64,000 nucleotides of DNA from NCBI RefSeq assembly GCF_019856455.1, contig NZ_CP082205.1:1178001-1242000 (forward strand), read 5' to 3'. The stretch is from Streptococcus suis (GTDB lineage: Bacteria > Bacillota > Bacilli > Lactobacillales > Streptococcaceae). Below the pieces are notes generated by a model. That model saw only the letters and a program-made list of their open reading frames with translations. It had not been told where the DNA came from and searched no databases. Of the stretch, positions 54,686 to 64,000 are shown one piece after another; the first letter of the stretch is position 1, and every line of letters starts with the position of its first letter. The position numbers and the translations under genes are program-made.

Positions 54686-56637
54686 AAATTCAAGACGTTT
54701 TGAGAAAAGATGTCATGTTGCTTGATTTGCAAGCGACAAGCAAGGAAGCAGTTATTGATGAAATGATTGCTAGTTTGGTAGAAAAAGGTTATGTAACGGA
54801 TTTTGACGTATTCAAAACAGGTATCATGAACCGTGAAGCACAAACGACAACAGGACTTGGTGACGGTATCGCAATGCCACACGCTAAGAATGCAGCTGTC
54901 AAAGAAGCGACTGTTCTCTTTGCAAAATCAAATAAGGGTGTTGATTACGCAAGTCTTGATGGTCAACCAACTGACTTGTTCTTTATGATTGCCGCTCCAG
55001 AAGGGGCTAACGATACTCACTTGGCTGCCCTTGCTGAATTGTCTAAATACTTGATGAAAGCTGGTTTTGCTGATAGACTTCGTGCGGCAACAAATCCAGA
55101 AGAAGTGATTGCAGTATTCGATACAGCTGAGGCCGCTGACAAGGCGACTGAAGAAGTAGTTGCAGCACCAAGTGGCGACCGTCCATTTATCGTTGCAGTT
55201 ACAGCTTGTACAACTGGTATTGCTCACACTTACATGGCAGAAGAAGCTCTTAAGAAGCAGGCTGCTGAGATGGGTGTTGATATCAAGGTTGAAACAAACG
55301 GTGCATCAGGTGTTGGTAACAAACTAACTGCTGAAGACATTAAGAAAGCAGCGGGCGTTATCATCGCAGCAGATAAGGCTGTTGACATGCCTCGTTTCAA
55401 TGGTAAACCATTGGTATCTCGTCCAGTTGCTGCTGGTATCAAACAATCTGAAGAATTGATTAACCTTATCTTGGATGGTAAAGCGTCAGTCTACACAGCG
55501 TCAGAAGGAGCAGCTACTGTGGAATCTTCAGAAAAACTCAGTCTTGGTAAAGCCTTCTACAAACACTTGATGAGTGGTGTTTCTCAAATGTTGCCATTCG
55601 TTATCGGTGGTGGTATCTTGATTGCCCTTGCCTTCTTAGTGGATAACTTTATTGGTGTGCCGAATGACAGCCTTAGTAACTTAGGATCTTATAATGAAAT
55701 AGCTTCTATGTTCATGAAGGTTGGTCAGGCAGCCTTCGGTTTCATGTTGCCACTTCTTGCAGGATACATTGCTTACTCAATCGCTGAAAAACCAGGTTTG
55801 GTTGCAGGATTCGTAGCTGGTGCGATTGCTAGCAGCGGTCTTGCATTTGGCAAAATCCCTTACGCAGCTGGTGGTGAAGAAACCCTTGCCCTTGCTGGTG
55901 TATCATCTGGTTTCTTGGGTGCCCTTGTCGGTGGTTTCCTTGCTGGTGGTGTGGTCCTTGTTCTTCGAAACGCTTTGCGTAACCTACCAAAATCACTCCA
56001 AGGTTTGAATGCCATCTTGCTTTTGCCACTTTTGGGAACAGCAATCACTGGTTTCTTGATGTTCTTCGTTAACATCCCAATGGCAGCTATCAACACAGGC
56101 ATGAATAACTTCCTTGCAGGTCTTGAAGGTAGCTCTGCTATTCTCCTCGGCCTCGTCCTCGGTGGTATGATGGCAGTTGATATGGGTGGTCCAGTTAACA
56201 AGGCAGCTTATGTCTTTGGTACTGGTACACTTGCAGCAACAGTTTCAAATGGCGGTTCAGTTGCTATGGCAGCGGTAATGGCAGGTGGTATGGTTCCTCC
56301 GTTGGCAATCTTTGTAGCGACACTCTTGTTCAAGGACAAGTTCACGCAAGAAGAGCGTAACTCAGGTTTGACAAACATTGTTATGGGTCTTTCATTCATT
56401 ACTGAAGGTGCAATTCCATTCGGTGCTGCTGACCCAGCTCGTGCAATCCCAAGCTTTATCGCTGGTTCTGCCCTTGCAGGTGCCTTGGTTGGTTTGTCAG
56501 GCATCCAATTGATGGCTCCTCACGGTGGTATCTTCGTTATCGCTTTGACTTCTAACCCACTTCTTTACCTTGCTTATGTAGCAATTGGTGCAGTAGTATC
56601 AGGTGTTCTTTACGGCGTACTTCGTAAAGCTAAATAA
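54682..56637 (+). CDS. fruA: PTS fructose transporter subunit IIABC
   Basis: The 651-residue protein has three parts. EIIA (1-150) carries phospho-His67 (AMPHAKNAAVKEA). EIIB (about 165-270) carries phospho-Cys176 (VTACTTGIAHTYMAEEAL). EIIC (about 290-650) has eight or more membrane segments (for example PFVIGGGILIALAFLVDNF). It imports fructose and phosphorylates it at C1, giving the substrate of FruK. Translation is coupled to fruK. A terminator follows. Confidence 0.97.
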   Translation: MKIQDVLRKDVMLLDLQATSKEAVIDEMIASLVEKGYVTDFDVFKTGIMNREAQTTTGLGDGIAMPHAKNAAVKEATVLFAKSNKGVDYASLDGQPTDLFFMIAAPEGANDTHLAALAELSKYLMKAGFADRLRAATNPEEVIAVFDTAEAADKATEEVVAAPSGDRPFIVAVTACTTGIAHTYMAEEALKKQAAEMGVDIKVETNGASGVGNKLTAEDIKKAAGVIIAADKAVDMPRFNGKPLVSRPVAAGIKQSEELINLILDGKASVYTASEGAATVESSEKLSLGKAFYKHLMSGVSQMLPFVIGGGILIALAFLVDNFIGVPNDSLSNLGSYNEIASMFMKVGQAAFGFMLPLLAGYIAYSIAEKPGLVAGFVAGAIASSGLAFGKIPYAAGGEETLALAGVSSGFLGALVGGFLAGGVVLVLRNALRNLPKSLQGLNAILLLPLLGTAITGFLMFFVNIPMAAINTGMNNFLAGLEGSSAILLGLVLGGMMAVDMGGPVNKAAYVFGTGTLAATVSNGGSVAMAAVMAGGMVPPLAIFVATLLFKDKFTQEERNSGLTNIVMGLSFITEGAIPFGAADPARAIPSFIAGSALAGALVGLSGIQLMAPHGGIFVIALTSNPLLYLAYVAIGAVVSGVLYGVLRKAK

Positions 56638-56644
56638 GATTGTA

Positions 56645-56671
56645 AACCTTGTCATTTGACGAGGTTTTTTC
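56645..56671 (+). terminator. Terminator of the fructose operon
   Basis: AACCTTGTC pairs with GACGAGGTT (one mismatch) around ATTT and is followed by TTTTCATC. Confidence 0.85.
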
Positions 56672-56785
56672 ATCTGGAAAATGCTATAATTAGATCAAGA
56701 TATAAATAATTATGTAAATAATACCGAATATAGTATATTGAGCCATATTTTGTTTGCTTTAAAACAGTATATTATTAGAAAAATA

Positions 56786-56822
56786 TGCTATACTTTTAAG
56801 TAAGAAGAAACAAACGAAGGAG
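56786..56822 (+). promoter_or_regulatory. Extended -10 promoter and ribosome site of the IgA1-type protease
   Basis: TGCTATACT (56786-56794) is an extended -10; no clear -35 is seen. GGAG at 56819-56822 lies inside a tiny hairpin (GAAG/CTTC) six bases before the ATG at 56829. The rest of the 190-base gap is AT-rich, with TAATA/TATTA repeats only. Confidence 0.6.
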
Positions 56823-56828
56823 CTTCAT

Positions 56829-59800
56829 ATGTTTTGGAAGGAAAAGCAAAATAAGTTTTCTATTCGCAAATTTAATAGAGGCGTTGCATCAGTTATTATT
56901 GGTATGACTGCCGCCTTATTTTTTGTACCAAATTTGGCTATTAAAGCAGAATTGACAGCTCTTGCCCATACAAATGTAGCAAGAGAACAGATATCCTATA
57001 AGTATGTCCTTTATTCGGAACTGACATCAGATGAGAAGGCACGAATTCAAGCGACCATTCCAGCAAGGCAGGTTGGGGATACCCATACTTACTATATGGT
57101 CTATCGGCCAAAGACAAATTTGCCTCAAACAGGAGATATACCGACTTTTACAAGTAGTCTGGTTGGTTTAGGGCTATTGATTATCGGTCTATCTCTTACA
57201 AAAGATAGGAAAAAACGAATTGTTAGAAGTCTGATTATTTTAACTGCTACAGGTAGTCTTTCAGTGGCTGCAATTTCTACAGGTAGCCTCTCAGGTTTTG
57301 ATAAACAATTTACCCTTTCCATAGGTGAAGCTTTGCCACAAGCAGTGATTTCTATAGATCAACATGAATTTGTAGGTTATATTTTAGAAGGGCATGTTAA
57401 TTCTGAAGTAATCACAGTTAGCGAAGCAATTATTGGTGAACAAGGGTCATCGAGCGAATTGATATTGCCAAATATATTGGTTGAGGGAATATCTAAGCAT
57501 TCAGAAGCTCCCATTGTTGATGATACTATTCCTGAGGAACCCACAGCGCCTGTTGTCCCAAGTTCTCCAGTTACGGAACAACCAGTAGCCCCCGTTCCAC
57601 CAGCTACAGAAGATGAAGTTCTCCCCGAGGAACCAACAGATCCTGTTGCCCCAAGTTCTCCAGTTACGGAACAACCAGAAGCCCCTGTTCCACCAGCTAC
57701 AGAAGATGAAGTTCTCCCTGAGGAACCAACAGATCCTGTTGCCCCAAGTGCCCCAGTAACGGAAGAGCCAGAAGCCCCCGTCACTCCCGTTCCACCAGCT
57801 ACAGAAGATGAAGTTCTCCCCGAGGAACCAACAGCGCCTGTTGCCCCAAGTTCTCCAGCTACGGAAGAGCCAGAAACTCCTGTCACTCCGGCACCACCAT
57901 CAACAGAGGGCGAAGTTCTCCCCGAGGAACCAACAGATCCTGTTATCCCAAGTGCCCCAGTTACGGAAGAGTCAGAAACTCCTGTCACTCCGGCACCACC
58001 ATCAACAGAGGGCGAAGTTCTCCCTGAGGAACCAACAGATCCTGTTATCCCAAGTGCCCCAGTTACGGAAGAGTCAGAAACTCCTGTCACTCCGGCACCA
58101 CCATCAACAGAGGGCGAAGTTCTCCCTGAGGAACCAACAGATCCTGTTGTCCCAAGTGCCCCAGTTACGGAAGAGCCAGAAACTCCTGTCACTCCGGCAC
58201 CGCCATCAACAGAGGGCGAAGTTCTCCCCGAGGAACCAACAGATCCTGTTGTCCCAAGTGCCCCAGTTACGGAAGAGCCAGAAACTCCTGTCACTCCGGC
58301 ACCACCATCAACAGAGGGCGAAGTTCTCCCTGAGGAACCAACAGATCCTGTTGTCCCAAGTGCCCCAGTAACGGAAGAACCAGAGGTTCCAGTCACTCCC
58401 GTTCCACCAGCAACAGAGGCCGAAGTTCTACCTGAGGAACCAACAGATCCAGTTGTCCCAAGTGAACCGGTTACTGAACAGCCAGAAGAACCAGAAACTC
58501 CCGTTCCACCAGCTACAGAAGTCGAAGTTCTACCCAAGGAACCAACAGCGCCAGTTGTCCCAAGTTCTCCAGTTATGGAAGAACCCGAGGTTCCAGTCAC
58601 TCCCGTTCCACCATCAACAGAAGATGAAGTTCAACCTGAGGAACCAACAGCGCCAGTTGTCCCAAGTGCTCCAGTTACGGAAGAGCCAGAAGCCCCCGTT
58701 CCACCAGCTACAGAAGATGAAGTTCTACCTGAGGAACCAACAGATCCAGTTGTCCCAAGTGCCCCAGTAACGGAAGAGCCAGAAGAACCTATTAAAACTA
58801 AACCGAAGTTAGTTTTATCAATTCTTAAAGAAAATGTAGATGATAAGAGTGTAGAACTAAGCTATACACTGACAGATAGTGATTCTACATTTGTCAAGGC
58901 TATGGCATCTCTATACAAAGGGGATGAATTAGTCACAGAAAAAGAAATTCTAACACAAGAAGAGCTATACAAGGTTCAATTTGCTAACTTACTACTGAAC
59001 ACTGAATATAAAGTTAAAACACGATTTGCCTATAATTTAGGTAGTGATGATGTGGAAGAAGAGCTCGGAACAGAAAAATTTGAACTAGAAAATAAATTAC
59101 TGGAATTACGAGAATACAAGAGTATTGAGCTGTATCAAGTTGATGAATTTGGTGAGAAAACAAGGGTCACAGCCTTGAGTAATCTTCCAACTTCTGTAGA
59201 AAATTATCTTGTTAAAATTGCTACTGTAAACAATAAAGAAATCTACCTCCCCGTCGATAACTTCGAGAATGATGTCAATGGCATTAAGGTGAGCATTATT
59301 CATCCAAAATTAGTAAAATTTGATCAGAACAATTCTAATTTCGATGAACACCATACCTTTACAGTTGATAAGCTTGTCTTACAAGAGGGGGCCTACAGTA
59401 AATTTAGTGAATTAGTAGATGCTATCAATAACAATCCTAGTGGAACTTATTATCTAGCTGCTGATATGGTTGTTGATAAGGAGGTTTCGACCGACACCTA
59501 CATTACCAAAGAATTTACTGGAAGTCTGAAGAGCCTAGGTGAGCAAAAGACTTATTCTATTTTGCAGTTGGATAGACCGCTGTTCAGCACGCTCAAGAAT
59601 GCAAGGGTAGAAAATATCTCCTTAAAAGACGTGGCTATTTCAAACGACCAAACGGAAGTAGCAGCTCTAGCTAAGAAATCAGACAAGTCTACCATCGATA
59701 AAGTTTCTGTTTCAGGGAATATTACTGCCAAACAAAATATTGCTGGTTTGGTTTACGAAGCAACAAACGGTACAAGCATTAGTAATTCCATCATTGATGT

Positions 59801-62800
59801 CAGTCTAGGTAACACAGCAAGCTATGAAACCTACTATATGGGTGGTGTTACAGGAATACTAAATAGTTCAACCATTGACAAGGTAAGGGTTAATGTGACA
59901 ATTGATGCTAAGACAGCAAGTGGTCGCGGACAAAAAATTGGTGGTGTCACTGCGGAGATGGCTTTGTTCAGTCAGCAACCTATGATTACCAATGCCTATG
60001 TTACAGGAAATATCCAGGCTACAGCACCTGCTGATACTGGAGGTGTTGTAGGTACAGCTAGGATGTCTGTCTTGAATAATATAGCAACAGGTGCATCTGT
60101 TACCAATGGGGGTATCATCGCTTCGGCACAAAATCTATATACTACATACGGGTCAATGCCAACTAATATTTATAGTGTTGAAGGTCATGCAGCAGGCCAA
60201 CCAAATCCTACCATTCAGTCTACAAGCCTTTCTCAAGAAGCCGTGCTAGAGAAAATCAAGGCATGGGGAATTCCAACAACACCAACCACAACAGGACAGG
60301 AAAATAGCGATAGTCAGTCGAATTCAGTGCAGACCATCGATTATAACCAGGTTCAAAATGCTCAGGCTAAACGAAGAACTGCCTATGAAAACACGTCTAA
60401 GTTGTTGCCATTCTATGACCGGAATACGATTGTTAAATATGGTAACTTGATTGATGAAGCAAGTAATCTCTATAGCAAGCCTATCCAGTCAGTTCTGACC
60501 TTGAATGAGGATGGAGTAGCAACAAATATCTATGACCAACACGCTTCCTTGACCAAATTACTGATCCATTATGAAGATGGAACTTCAGAAACTCTACCTT
60601 TGGTATTTAAGGGAGAGTACGGCAATACCAAAGTTGTTGAATACCGCTTAGGTGAACAACTCCTCTATACACCAGAACAATTACTATCTCTGGAAACCAG
60701 TCTCATCGATGAACTAGTGACAGCATTTTCTCAGGTTGATCTTTACAGCCAAGAGATGGCTGACATCTTACATATCCAAACTACAGACAAGAACGCCAAA
60801 CTAAAAGACTTGTACTTAGATGAATCCTTTGCAGAAGTCAAAGCCAATCTCGAAGTCCATATCAAAGGTTTGCTGGCCAATAGACAGGTGGTTGATACAA
60901 CAAGCAAGGCTGTCAGGGATGTCATTAAAAAAGAATTCTTGGCAGATAAAGAAAAAATTATGTTCGCCCTTGCCTACCTCAATAGGCTATATGGCATTAA
61001 ATATGGAGATACCAATATCAAGAATATTGTGCTCCATCATGCGGATTTCTATAAGCGTCAATTAGATACTCTAGACTGGTTGAAGTCATTTACAAATCAG
61101 ATAATCAAGGATACAGATCAGTATTATGTTTCACAACAAGGCTACGAAGATATGTATTTTGACAGGTTAACGCTTGCCAATAATGCAGAAATTCATAAAG
61201 AACGTTTTGGGGCACTCTCTAGTCAACTTGGAACAGTTCGTGATTTCTTGGAATACAATAAGAAATTATTCTTGGGAGAAACTGATTCAAGGAAGTGGTT
61301 TAAAGAAGCGACCAATGCCTTTGTTTATGAAATTCCATCCAATGCAAACTCGAGCATTGACACCAGTCTATATAGTCATCTGGGACGTATTCCACGCTAT
61401 GAAAAATACTACTTGCCATTGCTGAATATCAAGGAGAAGGATGATATTTTCGTAATGAGCTCAATGGCAACAGTAGCCTTTGGTGGTTATGGAAGATATG
61501 TGGATACGGCTTTGAAAAAGACCAATCCTGAACAATATTACCAAGAAGTTAAGACAGTACAGACAAGTCTGATACCGAAACACGGAAAACGATTAGGTGA
61601 CTTTTTGGATATGTGGTATCAAATGGCAGATTCTAATCTGAGAGATAAGTTTATCCAACGCTCAACTGAAATTTGGGATGGTTACTGGATCAAGGATTCA
61701 AATGCATTTGAAGACCAAACTGATAAACGTCGTTGGGCAGGTAAGTATGACCAGGAATACCGCTATGTTCAGGAGTTGGCAGGTGCCTTGAATGAATGGC
61801 ATAGAAAATCGAATGATAGTGCCTTTTCAGACACAGTAACCTTTGTAAAATTCTCAAATCGGGACATGCTATCGGATTTAGGTGATTCGACCATGAGCCA
61901 TGAATTGGTCCATAACTATGATGAAACGATCATGTTGGATGGTTATAAGCGTCGTCCTGGTCAAGATGCAGAATCCTATGCTATGGGCTTGTTGCAGTCA
62001 TCAGCTGGTGGAGGTATTTATTACTATGGATTTAATTTCATGAATGAACATAGTCCAAATACCCCACACAATGTTTCAAGTAGTCGCTTCAAAACAAAAG
62101 AGGATTTGCAAACCTATCTAAAAGGAATCTTTGATGTTACCTACCTCTTGGATGCAGTCGAAATCCAAGCGATTGCTACTAAGGGGAAAGAGGCTTATCC
62201 TTACTTTTTTAACAAGATAGAGTTGGTTCCAGCCACTGAAGCACACACCAATCAGATTCCTGGCTATCAAAATACTCATGATCGCATTAGGAAATTAAGT
62301 GATGATGAGCTGGCTAACCTGAATATTGCGACTATCAACGATGCGATTGACCATGCCCTAGTTGCCAAAACATCACTGTTACCAGAGCAAGACTATCTAC
62401 GTGAAAATTTGAAGAACTATTATTTCGTACCGCTTTATTATCCGATTTATGCAGGATTACAAAATGATCAAGGTACTGTCGGTGGTTTACAATTCCGTAA
62501 GACAGCCTTGGAACTTCTTGCTGCAAAAGGTTGGGAAGAAGGCTTTATTCCTTATGCAACAGACAAGCTAAAAGCGGAAGCAGAGGCGGCAGGTCGTCCA
62601 TTATCCGATCAGTTTATTTTTGAAAAAATATTTGCTGATCAATATGCGGATTATACAAGCTTCAAAAAAGCTATGTACAAAGAACGCCTAGATAAGAAAA
62701 ATAGTATGAAGGCTATCAGTTTTATCTACAATGGTCGGACTGAAACAATCGAGAATTACGATACTCTTAAGCTCCTGATGCAGGATGCAGTTAATAAAGA

Positions 62801-62918
62801 TTACCAGGCAGCTCAGAATGGTCAAATAGGATTTAATCGTCAAGGTTTGAAAGATGCTATTTTGAAAGCCTATGTCAAGCTAACAGATAGTTTCAGTTCC
62901 TCTATATTTGGAGAATGA
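56829..62918 (+). CDS. IgA1-type zinc metalloprotease (peptidase M26)
   Basis: A 2029-residue surface protease. An YSIRK-like signal (KFSIRKFNRGVASVIIGM) is followed, as in pneumococcal IgA1 protease, by an N-terminal sorting motif NLPQTGD near residue 97 and two hydrophobic helices, so it is anchored at its N-terminal side. Residues about 234-654 are Pro/Glu/Thr repeats. A GLUG-like beta region (about 1000-1110) precedes the M26 catalytic part. The zinc site is HELVH (His1691, Glu1692, His1695) with the third ligand Glu1715 in GQDAESY. Enzymes of this family cut human IgA1 or other host proteins. The precise substrate here is unknown. Confidence 0.9.
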   Translation: MFWKEKQNKFSIRKFNRGVASVIIGMTAALFFVPNLAIKAELTALAHTNVAREQISYKYVLYSELTSDEKARIQATIPARQVGDTHTYYMVYRPKTNLPQTGDIPTFTSSLVGLGLLIIGLSLTKDRKKRIVRSLIILTATGSLSVAAISTGSLSGFDKQFTLSIGEALPQAVISIDQHEFVGYILEGHVNSEVITVSEAIIGEQGSSSELILPNILVEGISKHSEAPIVDDTIPEEPTAPVVPSSPVTEQPVAPVPPATEDEVLPEEPTDPVAPSSPVTEQPEAPVPPATEDEVLPEEPTDPVAPSAPVTEEPEAPVTPVPPATEDEVLPEEPTAPVAPSSPATEEPETPVTPAPPSTEGEVLPEEPTDPVIPSAPVTEESETPVTPAPPSTEGEVLPEEPTDPVIPSAPVTEESETPVTPAPPSTEGEVLPEEPTDPVVPSAPVTEEPETPVTPAPPSTEGEVLPEEPTDPVVPSAPVTEEPETPVTPAPPSTEGEVLPEEPTDPVVPSAPVTEEPEVPVTPVPPATEAEVLPEEPTDPVVPSEPVTEQPEEPETPVPPATEVEVLPKEPTAPVVPSSPVMEEPEVPVTPVPPSTEDEVQPEEPTAPVVPSAPVTEEPEAPVPPATEDEVLPEEPTDPVVPSAPVTEEPEEPIKTKPKLVLSILKENVDDKSVELSYTLTDSDSTFVKAMASLYKGDELVTEKEILTQEELYKVQFANLLLNTEYKVKTRFAYNLGSDDVEEELGTEKFELENKLLELREYKSIELYQVDEFGEKTRVTALSNLPTSVENYLVKIATVNNKEIYLPVDNFENDVNGIKVSIIHPKLVKFDQNNSNFDEHHTFTVDKLVLQEGAYSKFSELVDAINNNPSGTYYLAADMVVDKEVSTDTYITKEFTGSLKSLGEQKTYSILQLDRPLFSTLKNARVENISLKDVAISNDQTEVAALAKKSDKSTIDKVSVSGNITAKQNIAGLVYEATNGTSISNSIIDVSLGNTASYETYYMGGVTGILNSSTIDKVRVNVTIDAKTASGRGQKIGGVTAEMALFSQQPMITNAYVTGNIQATAPADTGGVVGTARMSVLNNIATGASVTNGGIIASAQNLYTTYGSMPTNIYSVEGHAAGQPNPTIQSTSLSQEAVLEKIKAWGIPTTPTTTGQENSDSQSNSVQTIDYNQVQNAQAKRRTAYENTSKLLPFYDRNTIVKYGNLIDEASNLYSKPIQSVLTLNEDGVATNIYDQHASLTKLLIHYEDGTSETLPLVFKGEYGNTKVVEYRLGEQLLYTPEQLLSLETSLIDELVTAFSQVDLYSQEMADILHIQTTDKNAKLKDLYLDESFAEVKANLEVHIKGLLANRQVVDTTSKAVRDVIKKEFLADKEKIMFALAYLNRLYGIKYGDTNIKNIVLHHADFYKRQLDTLDWLKSFTNQIIKDTDQYYVSQQGYEDMYFDRLTLANNAEIHKERFGALSSQLGTVRDFLEYNKKLFLGETDSRKWFKEATNAFVYEIPSNANSSIDTSLYSHLGRIPRYEKYYLPLLNIKEKDDIFVMSSMATVAFGGYGRYVDTALKKTNPEQYYQEVKTVQTSLIPKHGKRLGDFLDMWYQMADSNLRDKFIQRSTEIWDGYWIKDSNAFEDQTDKRRWAGKYDQEYRYVQELAGALNEWHRKSNDSAFSDTVTFVKFSNRDMLSDLGDSTMSHELVHNYDETIMLDGYKRRPGQDAESYAMGLLQSSAGGGIYYYGFNFMNEHSPNTPHNVSSSRFKTKEDLQTYLKGIFDVTYLLDAVEIQAIATKGKEAYPYFFNKIELVPATEAHTNQIPGYQNTHDRIRKLSDDELANLNIATINDAIDHALVAKTSLLPEQDYLRENLKNYYFVPLYYPIYAGLQNDQGTVGGLQFRKTALELLAAKGWEEGFIPYATDKLKAEAEAAGRPLSDQFIFEKIFADQYADYTSFKKAMYKERLDKKNSMKAISFIYNGRTETIENYDTLKLLMQDAVNKDYQAAQNGQIGFNRQGLKDAILKAYVKLTDSFSSSIFGE
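57530..58790 (+). repeat. Tandem repeats in the protease gene (about 93- and 102-bp units)
   Basis: In-frame units encode EVLPEEPTDPVVPSAPVTEE plus an ETPVTPAPPSTEG-like spacer. At least five consecutive 34-codon units between about 57900 and 58420 are nearly identical, flanked by degenerate 31-codon units. They form a Pro-rich stalk, and unit number is likely variable among strains. Confidence 0.9.
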
Positions 62919-62944
62919 TGGAAGTCTGCTCTATATACAAAATG

Positions 62945-62992
62945 GGAAGAAATTGAAAGATAATATTTTCGGTTTCTTCCTTTTATTTTTTT
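62945..62992 (+). terminator. Terminator of the protease gene
   Basis: GGAAGAAA (62945) pairs with TTTCTTCC (62973-62980), with GAAA/TTTC inside; TTTTATTTTTTT follows. Confidence 0.85.
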
Positions 62993-63049
62993 AATCTTCA
63001 ATACATTATGGTATAATATGCATAATATTGTTTATAGGAGAAGTTAGAA

Positions 63050-63424
63050 ATGGAAATCATTCGCGATAAAGAATTTGTCAATCAGTATCATTTTGATGCC
63101 CGCAATCACGCGTGGGAAAAAGAGAACGGAATTCCGGAAACAAAATTGAAAGTTGACTTTCAATTGATTGAGCAAAATCGTGCGGAAAATCGAACATCTA
63201 TGATTACCATTTTGCGCTTTATGATTGTACTAGATCATTTTGTGATTTCAGGTGCCATGAGTCAGGCCGTTCACTTACCAAATCGATTGGTAGAAGAGCC
63301 AACTGAATTTACTGATGAGGAAAAACGTGTTTTGGTAGAGCCTCTTTTGGACATTTTAAAACGAATGACTTATGAGGTTACTGAAATCGCCTTTGATGCA
63401 CCAGGAGTGAATTTGGAGTTTTAA
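63050..63424 (+). CDS. DUF1149 (SecB-like) protein
   Basis: The 124-residue protein ([20 protein letters not shown]) belongs to the DUF1149 family of lactic acid bacteria, which has the fold of the export chaperone SecB. The function in streptococci is not established. A TATAAT at 63012-63017 and AGGAG nine bases before the ATG show that it is the first gene of a new transcript. degV follows after one base, so the two are probably co-expressed. Confidence 0.85.
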   Translation: MEIIRDKEFVNQYHFDARNHAWEKENGIPETKLKVDFQLIEQNRAENRTSMITILRFMIVLDHFVISGAMSQAVHLPNRLVEEPTEFTDEEKRVLVEPLLDILKRMTYEVTEIAFDAPGVNLEF

Positions 63425-63425
63425 T

Positions 63426-64000
63426 ATGAAATTAGCAGTTATAACTGACTCATCGGCTGTTTTGAATGTCCGAAGTATTGAGCGGGATGACCTGTTTGTC
63501 CTAAGTATTCCAGTCAGCATCGATGGGGAAAATTATATCGAAGGGCAAAATTTGACGGTTGAAGAGTTTTATCAAAAAATGGCTTCATCGAAAGAATTAC
63601 CTAAAACAAGTCAACCAAGTTTGATGGAATTGGAAGAAATTCTTAGAGGCTTGAAAGATAAAGGCTATACACACGCACTTGGCTTATTCTTGTCATCAGG
63701 TATTTCAGGTTTTTATCAAAACATTCAATATTTAGCTGATGAATTTGAAGGATTAACCGTTGCCTTTCCAGATACCAAAATCACATCGGCTCCTTTAGGC
63801 ATGATGGTAGAAAATGTTCTCAAATGGGCTGACTCTGGACTTAGTTTTGAAGAAATTTTAGGTAAGTTGGACCAAGAAATTGGGAAGACAACAGCCTTTA
63901 TCATGGTCGATGACCTCAATCACTTGGTAAAAGGTGGTCGCTTGTCCAATGGTGCAGCCTTGTTAGGCAATCTCTTGAGTATCAAGCCGATTCTATACTT
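63426..64000 (+). CDS. DegV-family fatty-acid-binding protein, 5' part (cut by window edge)
   Basis: ATG at 63426 lies two bases behind the stop of the DUF1149 gene; the frame is open to the window end (191 codons). It begins [14 protein letters not shown] and contains LPKTSQPS, the ligand-carboxylate-binding segment of DegV proteins, [18 protein letters not shown] and [14 protein letters not shown]. DegV (FakB-like) proteins carry fatty acids for phosphorylation by FakA. Which fatty acid this paralogue binds cannot be told. Confidence 0.9.
   Translation, partial: MKLAVITDSSAVLNVRSIERDDLFVLSIPVSIDGENYIEGQNLTVEEFYQKMASSKELPKTSQPSLMELEEILRGLKDKGYTHALGLFLSSGISGFYQNIQYLADEFEGLTVAFPDTKITSAPLGMMVENVLKWADSGLSFEEILGKLDQEIGKTTAFIMVDDLNHLVKGGRLSNGAALLGNLLSIKPILY

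Noticed and set aside
57377..58600. A 407-residue open frame on the minus strand, rich in Gly, Ser and Thr
   Set aside because: It mirrors the Pro/Glu repeats of the protease gene on the opposite strand; the repeat period keeps the antisense frame open. No ribosome site or independent family signature.

Overview
The window is chromosomal DNA of a low-GC streptococcus, most likely Streptococcus suis. The evidence is the run of typical streptococcal housekeeping genes (obgE, rexBA, plsY, parE/parC, ilvE, rpsA, thiI, guaC, rimM-trmD, fruRKA) together with three very large YSIRK-type surface proteins: a MucBP-repeat adhesin, a subtilisin-like protease resembling SspA, and an M26 IgA1-type zinc protease. 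Species assignment is inference from gene content; no rRNA is present.

Layout. 1-900: 3' end of obgE and a small conserved gene. 900-3900: a nested mobile-element pile-up, in which a ~105-bp MITE-like repeat is split by an IS630-type element and by an IS110/IS1111-type element, followed by a solo fragment of the IS110 non-coding RNA region. 3930-11466: a 2462-residue MucBP adhesin whose promoter has a 12-G tract in its spacer. 11631-18550: rexB-rexA. 18571-20073: an IS4-family element with an 11-bp target duplication. 20170-30738: plsY (opposite strand), then parE and parC separated by an accessory block (fic, DUF1232 gene, RelA/SpoT-like synthetase, BcgI-like restriction-modification pair). 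30892-34860: DUF4230-like protein, ilvE with a CodY box, a DUF2969 gene, tRNA-Tyr, tRNA-Gln, rpsA, tRNA-Arg(CCG). 34921-37556: threonine aldolase gene interrupted at codon 7 by a second copy of the same IS110 element. 37823-40704: Ser/Thr-rich membrane protein, cysteine desulfurase, thiI. 41256-46013: subtilisin-like cell-wall protease. 46235-52924: nnrD, nth, guaC, MATE transporter, rimM-trmD, HisC-like aminotransferase. 53028-56637: fructose operon fruR-fruK-fruA with a cre site. 56829-62918: IgA1-type protease. 63050-64000: DUF1149 gene and the 5' part of a degV gene.

The most interesting signals are these. (1) Two near-identical IS110/IS1111 copies allow element ends, CT core and target motif to be read off. 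Their non-coding end holds a hairpin loop complementary to the element's own end-to-end junction and segments complementary to the shared target, as expected for a bridge/seek RNA. (2) The poly-G tract lies between -35 and -10 of the adhesin promoter, so phase variation is likely. (3) A class III-looking Fic AMP-transferase is encoded directly behind parE, a known type of Fic target. (4) A classical A AAA AAG slippery heptamer with an upstream Shine-Dalgarno joins the restriction/methylase ORF to its specificity ORF, which has no convincing start codon of its own. (5) Two tandem long-hairpin repeats sit between tRNA genes, and a multibranched palindrome sits before parC. (6) plsY and nth appear to be transcribed as leaderless mRNAs.
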